NCBI GenBank assembly: GCA_021159265.1
Contig: JAGGSD010000265.1
Coordinates: 1-12,466 of the forward strand
Reading direction: 5' to 3'
From: Syntrophobacterales bacterium
GTDB taxonomy: Bacteria; Desulfobacterota; Syntrophia; Syntrophales; UBA6807
Length of the DNA stretch: 12,466 nt
The position numbers were made by a program, and so were the translations under genes. Below are positions 8,362-12,466 of this stretch, in pieces; within the stretch, counting starts at the first letter, position 1; every line of letters begins with the position of its first letter. Below the pieces are notes generated by a model. It was given only the letters and a program-made list of their open reading frames with translations, searched no databases and was not told the origin of the DNA.

Positions 8362-8580
8362 GTAACCGTTCACGGGTTCAAGGTTCCATTCTTGTCCCCG
8401 GACTGCATTTGGGATGCGTATTTACGGAGAAAGCGTCAGCTTCGTCAGGCCTGAACCAAAATCTGGAGCCAAATTGGCAATTATTTGCGAAAATGAGCAT
8501 TTTTGACGAGGACTTCAGGTCTTTAATGCTGCCTTTGTCCTTAACCCTGAACGCTGGACCATGAACCTGTGAACGGTTAC
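8362..8580 (+). mobile_element. 219-bp MITE-like element, copy 1, with 8-bp target duplication
   Basis: The stretch begins GTAACCGTTCAC and ends GTGAACGGTTAC. The terminal inverted repeats agree at 22 of 25 positions by eye. Direct 8-bp repeats AATAAAAC lie immediately outside both ends (8354-8361 and 8581-8588), which is the mark of a transposition event. A second copy of exactly the same length, with about 10 differences in 219 positions, lies at 12045-12263 in the same orientation. There is no open reading frame conserved between copies and no transposase in the window, so it would be a non-autonomous element mobilised in trans. Internally it has small palindromes such as GCCAAATTGGC. It sits in the gap before trxB and could affect that gene's transcription. 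Confidence 0.85.
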
Positions 8581-8660
8581 AATAAAACGATATGTGTAGG
8601 TTGTGTTAAGGCGCGATACAAGAAAATTGAGTTATTTATATTTAAATGCAGAGGTGAAAC

Positions 8661-9626
8661 ATGGCGGATATTAGAATCCCGGAAAATGTGTATGATGTTA
8701 TTATAATTGGAGGAGGCCCGGGAGGGTTGACAGCGGGCCTTTATGCATCAAGGGCCGGTCAAAAAGTAATGTTGCTGGAGGGAAGTTCAACTGTCAGCCA
8801 GATTACGGTCACGGACCTAATAGAGAATTACCCTGGTATTCCCGAGATAGGTGGTTCCGAACTGATTGATCGATTCAAGAGCCAGGCTGTTGGGTTTGGA
8901 TTGAAGGTTAAACCGGAACAGGTCAACGAAATTACGAGCGAATATCTGGGTGATGTCGAAGGATGGAAGCTTAGGTCAGACAACGAAGAATATCACGCAC
9001 TGTCTGTTATAGTAGCTACAGGAGCCCACTGGAGATATTTAGATGTCCCTGGTGAAAAAGATTTTCTTGGTCGAGGAGTTTCTTTCTGCGCCACCTGTGA
9101 CGCACCTTTTTACAGGAACAGGGAAGTCGCTGTTGTCGGAGGGGGTAATACCGCTATTCAGGAGGCACTCTACTTAACGAAATTTGCCCGCAAGGTCACC
9201 GTTATTCACCGGAGAAACCGTCTCCGTGCAACGGGAATTTTACAGGAAAGGGCATTTGCCAACGACAAAATTGATTTTGCCTGGGACTCGGCTGTAGAAA
9301 AGATTCTGGGTGACAGCGGTGTTACCGGAGTGAGAATAAAAAATGTCGAAAAACCTGATGAAACAAGAGAAATTCCGGTAGATGGCATTTTCCTTTTTAT
9401 CGGTCTTACGCCGGATACGAAACTTGTCGAAGGAATTGTTAATCTTGATAAAGATGGTTATATTATCGCGCATGGCGATATGAGAACATCTGCAAAGGGC
9501 ATATTTGCCTGTGGTGATTGTATCCATAAGTCCCTTCGTCAGGTTGTTACAGCCTGTGGCGATGGGGCAACGGCAGCAAATTCTGCCGAGCTGTATGTGG
9601 ATGAAATCAAGGGGCAGGCATATTAA
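8661..9626 (+). CDS. trxB: Thioredoxin reductase, NADPH type
   Basis: FAD enzyme that reduces thioredoxin with NADPH in the cytosol. Its 321 residues match the low-molecular-weight bacterial family. The FAD-binding GGGPGGLTAGLYASRAG lies at 17-33, the redox pair CATC at Cys143/Cys146, the NAD(P)-binding GGGNTAIQEAL at 160-170, and HRRNRLRA at 183-190, whose arginines favour NADPH. The C-terminal FAD motif is ACGDCIHKSLRQVVTACGDG at 283-302. Two features are unusual. The family's GGQ before the ENYPG motif reads VSQ here, and Cys287 creates an extra Cys-X-X-Cys (284/287) beside the FAD-binding Asp286. GAGGTG at four bases precedes the ATG. The gene stands alone between two repeat elements; no clear promoter was found. 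The family assignment is firm, the thioredoxin partner is assumed. Confidence 0.94.
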   Translation: MADIRIPENVYDVIIIGGGPGGLTAGLYASRAGQKVMLLEGSSTVSQITVTDLIENYPGIPEIGGSELIDRFKSQAVGFGLKVKPEQVNEITSEYLGDVEGWKLRSDNEEYHALSVIVATGAHWRYLDVPGEKDFLGRGVSFCATCDAPFYRNREVAVVGGGNTAIQEALYLTKFARKVTVIHRRNRLRATGILQERAFANDKIDFAWDSAVEKILGDSGVTGVRIKNVEKPDETREIPVDGIFLFIGLTPDTKLVEGIVNLDKDGYIIAHGDMRTSAKGIFACGDCIHKSLRQVVTACGDGATAANSAELYVDEIKGQAY

Positions 9627-9653
9627 CTGTATTTTTTAAAAAGCAAAAAAATA

Positions 9654-9793
9654 ATCACGAAAGTCTGAAAATCCCGAAAACACAAAGTGACTACTGAGGA
9701 AACAGAAGAAAAAATAGAACTGTTTTTGTTCTAACTTCTGGATATCTGGGTAATTCTCTTTTTATTTTTTTCATTCTTTCGTGTCTTCGTGAT
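9654..9793. repeat. 140-bp imperfect palindromic repeat with ATCACGAA ends
   Basis: The element starts ATCACGAAAG and ends CTTCGTGAT, so its ends are inverted repeats (ATCACGAA/TTCGTGAT). At its centre, TAGAAC (9715-9720) pairs with GTTCTA (9728-9733), flanked by CAGAAG (9703-9708) and CTTCTG (9735-9740). The whole can fold as one long imperfect hairpin in RNA of either strand. A shorter relative with the same ends lies at 11087-11150. It fills most of the gap between trxB and the fmdB-like gene and may end or stabilise the trxB transcript. Confidence 0.65.
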
Positions 9794-9818
9794 AGATTTT
9801 TAGGGAGGAAAAAGAAAA

Positions 9819-10022
9819 ATGCCAATCTATGAGTTCAAATGCAAAAGCTGTGACAATGAGTTTGAAATGATTTGTTCCGCTAATGATGATGCCGGCGATA
9901 TCGCGTGTCCAAGGTGCGGCGAGAGAAAGGTAGAAAAAATAATGTCGCTCTTTTCAAGTTCATGTGGGTCATGTGGATCATCTGGATCATGCTCGGCCCC
10001 CGCATCATCACCTTTCACATGA
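9819..10022 (+). CDS. FmdB-family putative regulatory zinc-ribbon protein
   Basis: A 67-residue protein starting MPIYEFKCKSCDNEFE, the classic FmdB/CxxC_CXXC_SSSS start. Cys8-X-X-Cys11 and Cys30-X-X-Cys33 should bind one zinc ion. The family is named after a putative regulator of formamidase expression, but the real function is mostly unknown. After residue 45 comes a low-complexity tail rich in Ser, Gly and Cys (Cys49, Cys52, Cys58), encoded by about four copies of a 9-base unit near 9960-9995. AGGGAGGA at 9802-9809, nine bases from the ATG, is a strong ribosome binding site. It stands alone, with a hairpin repeat before it and a terminator after it. Confidence 0.88.
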   Translation: MPIYEFKCKSCDNEFEMICSANDDAGDIACPRCGERKVEKIMSLFSSSCGSCGSSGSCSAPASSPFT

Positions 10023-10036
10023 GGCTAACATCAATT

Positions 10037-10060
10037 ACCGGCAGTTTGCCGGTTTGTTTA
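10037..10060 (+). terminator. Intrinsic terminator after the fmdB-like gene
   Basis: ACCGGCA (10037-10043) and TGCCGGT (10047-10053) form a perfect 7-bp GC-rich stem with a 3-base loop, followed by TTGTTTAT. It starts 14 bases after the stop codon. This is a compact rho-independent terminator with a modest U-tract, and it implies that the lgt transcript starts after it. Confidence 0.7.
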
Positions 10061-10100
10061 TAAAACACACGTGTAGTTTATGACTATAACTTTCGGAGAA

Positions 10101-10157
10101 AGGAGGCGGAAACATGAAGCAAAGATTCAGGGGTATTTCCCTGCCTCCCGACCTCCT
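10101..10157 (+). promoter_or_regulatory. Possible Shine-Dalgarno sequestering structure upstream of lgt
   Basis: A perfect Shine-Dalgarno, AGGAGG (10101-10106), lies seven bases before a small ORF. GCCTCC at 10143-10148 can pair with GGAGGC at 10102-10107, and CCTCCT at 10152-10157 is an exact complement of AGGAGG. Between them CAGGG (10128-10132) and CCCTG (10139-10143) form a small hairpin. The RNA could therefore hide the Shine-Dalgarno in alternative folds. This is read from base pairing only; no known riboswitch was recognised. Confidence 0.4.
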
Positions 10158-10200
10158 GTTCCCTGACATCCTGGTGATATTATTAACGTGGACCGATTAA
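10114..10200 (+). CDS. Possible 28-residue leader peptide overlapping lgt
   Basis: ATG at 10114, seven bases after a perfect AGGAGG, opens a 28-residue reading frame ending at TAA 10198-10200. The product starts MKQRFRGISLPPDLLFP and ends DILVILLTWTD. It is short, with a hydrophobic C-terminal half, and resembles no family I recognise. It overlaps the GTG start of lgt (10188) by 13 bases in another frame. Since lgt itself has only a weak GGTGA site, translation of this ORF could deliver ribosomes to lgt by coupling. The ribosome binding site is the only strong argument for translation; there is no homology evidence. Confidence 0.45.
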   Translation: MKQRFRGISLPPDLLFPDILVILLTWTD

Positions 10201-11030
10201 TAAATTTCTGGCAACATATTCCCGAGAATATCAGCCCCACCATTTTTCATATAGGATCATTTCAGCTTCGATACTATGGTCTTATGTACCTTGTTGCTTT
10301 TGGTATTACCTATCTTCTTGTTATGTACAGAATAAAAAAAGAGGGATATACTTATTCGAAAGATACAATTCAGGACTATTTTGTCTGGGCAATTTTAGGC
10401 CTTCTCGTCGGAGCGAGATTGGGATATGTTTTATTTTATAACACCGGTTATTACTTGGAACACCCCCTTGAGGTCGTATTTCCTTTTGATCCGGCCAATG
10501 GCTTTCGATATATTGGAATCAGCGGGATGTCTTATCACGGAGGGGCCATCGGCGTTTTTGTGGCTACGCTCATATTCTGTCGTAAGCACGGGATAAACTT
10601 CTGGAATTTCGCCGACCTTTTCTGTGCAGCAATTCCCTTGGGATATACATTTGGAAGAATCGGGAACTTTATCAACGGGGAGCTTTACGGTCGTATTACG
10701 AGTGTCCCGTGGGGGATGTATTTCCCCCTGGATGCTTATCATCAGCTACATCACCCATCTCAACTGTACGAGGCTTTTTTTGAGGGAATATTCCTTTTTG
10801 TCATATTGTGGAGTATGAGAAAGAAAAAATATTTTGATGGGTTTCTTTCTTCCCTGTACCTGATTAGTTATGGAATCGTACGCTTTTTTATTGAATTCTT
10901 CAGAGAACCGGATCCCCAACTGGGATTTGTCTTGGGAATACTCACAATGGGGCAAGTTCTCTGTCTTCTCATGATCGTGTGGGGCTTCATCCTGATGGTG
11001 AAGAGAAAACAACTCTCTACGGCCGTTTAG
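10188..11030 (+). CDS. lgt: Prolipoprotein diacylglyceryl transferase
   Basis: Inner-membrane enzyme that moves a diacylglyceryl group from phosphatidylglycerol to the lipobox cysteine of prolipoproteins, the first step of lipoprotein maturation. The 280 residues are normal for the family. They contain about seven hydrophobic segments, including about 32-48, 64-84, 118-131, 198-209 and 250-271. The signature GRIGNFINGELYGR lies at 156-169 with the essential Arg157, and SYHGGAIG holds His117, matching the catalytic histidine region. HPSQLYEA follows at 189-196. The start is GTG: the frame is closed by a stop at 10164-10166 and has no other usual start. Only a weak GGTGA precedes it, so coupling to the 28-codon ORF upstream is plausible. 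It ends in TAG, with a dispersed repeat starting within a few bases. Confidence 0.96.
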   Translation: MDRLINFWQHIPENISPTIFHIGSFQLRYYGLMYLVAFGITYLLVMYRIKKEGYTYSKDTIQDYFVWAILGLLVGARLGYVLFYNTGYYLEHPLEVVFPFDPANGFRYIGISGMSYHGGAIGVFVATLIFCRKHGINFWNFADLFCAAIPLGYTFGRIGNFINGELYGRITSVPWGMYFPLDAYHQLHHPSQLYEAFFEGIFLFVILWSMRKKKYFDGFLSSLYLISYGIVRFFIEFFREPDPQLGFVLGILTMGQVLCLLMIVWGFILMVKRKQLSTAV

Positions 11031-11033
11031 CCC

Positions 11034-11080
11034 TTTAGGCGCTTAACTGCAAAGTTCGTGCAAAATTGGCAAAAGAATTA
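11034..11080 (+). repeat. Dispersed repeat TTAGGCGCTTA, copy 1
   Basis: This 47-base stretch beginning TTTAGGCGCTTAACTGC just after the lgt stop aligns without gaps to 12344-12390 (CTTAGGCGCTTAGTTGT and onward). Roughly four in five positions are the same, including a shared GGCAAAA near the end. Both copies have the same orientation. Function is unknown. Confidence 0.6.
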
Positions 11081-11086
11081 AGAACA

Positions 11087-11150
11087 ATCACGAAACCACG
11101 AAAAAAAAAGAAAGTGCGAAATTAAATTTTCTTTTTCGTGTTTTCGTGAT
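11087..11150. repeat. 64-bp hairpin repeat with ATCACGAA ends
   Basis: The arms ATCACGAAACCACGAAAAA (from 11087) and the reverse complement of the last 20 bases (11131-11150) agree at 19 of 20 positions when the first 20 bases are compared. An AT-rich centre completes a nearly full-length palindrome. It shares its end sequence with the 140-bp element at 9654-9793, so both belong to one repeat family. Located between the convergent lgt and crotonase genes, it could serve as a bidirectional terminator. Confidence 0.65.
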
Positions 11151-11165
11151 AAAAATATATCTTGT

Positions 11166-11241
11166 TTGGTTCCGGCTTGTCCGGGTTGGGTTATGAACCA
11201 AGTAGTTTTATCCTTAATTTAAAGTTTTGCGGTTTTGCCGC
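11166..11241. other. Small inverted repeats between convergent genes
   Basis: TTGGTTC (11166-11172) and GAACCAA (11195-11201) form an inverted repeat, with CCGG/CCGG (11172-11175 and 11181-11184) inside it. Closer to the crotonase stop, GCGG (11229-11232) and CCGC (11238-11241) form a small stem with a 5-base loop. None has a clear T-run in either direction. They may help end transcription from both sides; no gene is seen here. Confidence 0.3.
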
Positions 11242-11250
11242 ATTAGAGAG

Positions 11251-12018
11251 TCACTTACCCTTAAAGACGGGGGTTCTCTTTTCGAGAAAGGCTTTTGAAC
11301 CTTCCATAGCATCTTCGGTTTTCTGCAAAACACCTAATACGGCTTCGCCGTAACCATAGCCCTCAAATCCCCTGTTTACAGCCTTTTTAACGGCTCTGAG
11401 TGATAATGGAGGCATTTTTTTAATCTCGTCAGCCAGCTCAAAAGCTGCATCCATTAACTGGTCGGGAGGAACGATTTTAGAAACAAAGCCCCACCGGACA
11501 GCCTCCTCTGCGCTGACATATTTCCTCGTCATGAGAACTTCTTTAGCCCGAAAACGTCCGACTTCTCCCGGAAGTCGAATAATGCCGTAAGGTCAAAGTA
11601 TTCCGAGGTAAGTCGCGGGCCATCCGAACCTTGCCTTTTCTGAGGCAATGTTTATATCAAACGCAAGCGTCCATTGAGAACCATCACCAGCGGAAACACC
11701 GTTAATCGCTCCTATAACCGGCTTTTCAAATTCATAATATGCCTTTGCCATTACCATTAATGCTTTGTTAACCCTATCCTGGAGCTCCGGATCTCTTGCA
11801 CTTTCTGCAAATTCGTTAATGTCAGCGCCGGCGCAAAAGCCACGGCCGGCTCCTGTGACAATCAGTACCTTAACCCCGGGATCTTTTTCGAGATCGTCAA
11901 GGATACCCAAAATTTCTGATCTCATTTCCATATTGACAGCATTAAGTTTATCTGGACGATTTAGGGTTAAGACGGCTGTCCCGTTCTTTTGTTCCAGTAT
12001 AACTGTCTTATATTTCAA
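11251..12018 (-). CDS. Crotonase-family (enoyl-CoA hydratase-like) gene with an in-frame TGA; candidate selenoprotein or nonsense pseudogene
   Basis: Read through one TGA at codon 142 (plus-strand 11593-11595), this gene gives 255 residues, the normal length for the family, in a single frame. It starts at TTG (12018) with AGGGGGAG seven bases upstream. The N-terminus KTVILEQKNGTAVLTLNRPDK, the CoA-binding and oxyanion segment CAGADINEFA (62-71) and the C-terminal FKGK are typical. Across the TGA the protein reads GWPATYLGIL, TGA, then PYGIIRLPGEVGRFRAKEVL, as expected for continuous crotonase sequence. The two catalytic glutamates of enoyl-CoA hydratase are replaced, by Gln115 and Ala135, so the reaction is probably not simple hydration. 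A hairpin right after the TGA resembles a bacterial SECIS, so codon 142 may be selenocysteine; otherwise it is a nonsense mutation. The terminal stop is also TGA. A MITE lies 26 bases upstream. Substrate unknown. Confidence 0.8.
11557..11579 (-). promoter_or_regulatory. Candidate bacterial SECIS hairpin
   Basis: On the - strand, 13 bases after the in-frame TGA, TTCGACTTC pairs with GAAGTCGGA (nine pairs, one of them T-G) around the loop CGGGA. The loop begins 22 bases after the TGA and has G as its second base. Published rules for bacterial SECIS elements ask for a stem 4-16 bp long, a loop of 3-14 bases with G in one of the first two positions, and 16-37 bases between UGA and loop. All are met. 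No selA, selB, selC or selD gene lies in the window. Confidence 0.5.
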
Positions 12019-12044
12019 CCACCTACTCCCCCTTTCATGTTTTG

Positions 12045-12263
12045 GTAACCGTTCAAGGGTTCAAGGTTCCATTCTTGTCCCCGGACTGCATTTGGGATAC
12101 GTATTTACGAGAAAAGCGTCAGCTTCGTCAGGCCTGAAACAAAATCTGGAACCAAATCGGCAATTATTTGCGAAAATGAGCATTTTTGACGAGGACTTCA
12201 GGTCTTTAATGCTGCCTTTGTCCTTAACCCTGAACGCCGAACCATGAACCTGTGAACGGTTAC
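12045..12263 (+). mobile_element. 219-bp MITE-like element, copy 2
   Basis: Same length and orientation as copy 1 (8362-8580), with about 10 substitutions and no net length change. The ends are GTAACCGTTCAA and GTGAACGGTTAC, with inverted repeats agreeing at 22 of 25 positions. The flanking 8-mers ATGTTTTG and ATATTTAG agree at only 6 of 8, so the target duplication is decayed or absent. It ends 26 bases upstream of the TTG start of the crotonase-like gene, leaving the ribosome binding site intact but replacing or displacing its promoter region. No transposase is encoded. Confidence 0.8.
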
Positions 12264-12343
12264 ATATTTAGTTACAATGGAAAACTAATTTTACAGGGCT
12301 GATGTTAATCATCCAAACAAATGATCACAAAGCGAACATACAT
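12264..12343. other. Unassigned non-coding stretch
   Basis: AT-rich sequence between MITE copy 2 and the next dispersed repeat. I see no gene, clear hairpin or promoter in it. Confidence 0.3.
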
Positions 12344-12390
12344 CTTAGGCGCTTAGTTGTAAAATTCTTGTAAAAGTGGCAAAAAAATTT
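12344..12390 (+). repeat. Dispersed repeat TTAGGCGCTTA, copy 2
   Basis: Aligns without gaps to 11034-11080, sharing TTAGGCGCTTA, then diverged AT-rich sequence, then GGCAAAA. In both places it neighbours another repeat type: the ATCACGAA hairpin after copy 1 and the TCGAA series after this copy. Confidence 0.55.
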
Positions 12391-12418
12391 CTTTATAGCT
12401 GATAAGTCCTTACTTAAA

Positions 12419-12457
12419 TTCGAATATCGAATTTCGAAACTCGAAACAATATCGAAT
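12419..12457. repeat. Tandem TCGAA motifs at 7-bp spacing
   Basis: CGAA occurs at 12421, 12428, 12435 and 12442, exactly 7 bases apart, and again at 12453. Each unit is of the form NTCGAAW, so each holds most of a TTCGAA palindrome. The array runs up to the end of the window and may continue. It could be a short iteron-like protein binding array or simply a degenerate intergenic repeat. Confidence 0.5.
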
Positions 12458-12466
12458 GACAAAAAT

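Noticed and set aside
8362..8580. Protein-coding gene inside the 219-bp repeat
   Set aside because: The two copies are equally long but share no uninterrupted reading frame; stops appear in copy 1 where copy 2 is open.
9654..9793. CRISPR array or tRNA in the hairpin-rich gaps
   Set aside because: No regularly spaced direct repeats with unique spacers and no cloverleaf or T-loop sequence can be found; the elements are single palindromes.
11251..11253. The final TGA of the crotonase-like gene as a second selenocysteine codon
   Set aside because: The protein already ends with a typical crotonase C-terminus (FKGK). The hairpin after it is only 4-5 bp with a CAAAA loop that lacks G in the first two positions.
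11533..11592. Frameshift between the two halves of the crotonase-like gene
   Set aside because: Reading the - strand codon by codon shows both halves in the same frame, with only a TGA between them and no missing or extra base.
11765..12247. 160-codon + strand open frame running through the crotonase gene into the MITE
   Set aside because: It is antisense to clear crotonase coding sequence, and its MITE part is not an open frame in the other copy.

Overview
The window is about 12.5 kb of bacterial chromosome of moderate GC content. It looks like a Gram-negative, probably anaerobic bacterium of the Desulfobacterota (former Deltaproteobacteria). That placement is an inference. It rests on the proteobacterial-type insertion inside GyrB, the gene set, and several families of intergenic hairpin and dispersed repeats. 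No rRNA, tRNA or CRISPR array is visible.

Layout on the + strand: dnaN (sliding clamp), gyrB and gyrA (DNA gyrase), archease and rtcB (RNA ligase with its activator, overlapping by 8 bases), a 490-base gap holding hairpins and a 219-bp MITE-like element, trxB (thioredoxin reductase), a 140-bp hairpin repeat, a small FmdB-type zinc-ribbon protein, a terminator, a possible 28-residue leader peptide, and lgt (prolipoprotein diacylglyceryl transferase). From about 11.03 kb the DNA is rich in dispersed repeats. On the - strand a 255-codon crotonase/enoyl-CoA hydratase-like gene follows, interrupted by one in-frame TGA. A second 219-bp MITE copy sits 26 bases upstream of its start codon. The window ends in a dispersed repeat and a run of 7-bp-spaced TCGAA motifs.

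The first block is replication and topology housekeeping (dnaN-gyrB-gyrA) running directly into an RNA-repair pair (archease-rtcB). The second is thiol redox and envelope lipoprotein maturation. The genes look intact except for the crotonase gene.

The most interesting signal is in the crotonase gene. The reading frame is continuous across the TGA and gives a normal family length. The TGA is followed at 13 nt by a 9-bp hairpin with a CGGGA loop, which fits the published rules for a bacterial SECIS element. Both usual catalytic glutamates of enoyl-CoA hydratase are replaced. This could be an undescribed selenocysteine-containing crotonase-family protein, or a gene killed by one nonsense mutation; the window alone cannot decide. 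Other notable items are the MITE pair (one with a perfect 8-bp target duplication), the possible lgt leader with a sequestered Shine-Dalgarno, Ala83 in GyrA, an altered FAD motif and extra CGDC pair in TrxB, and the ATA-rich, low-GC start of dnaN.
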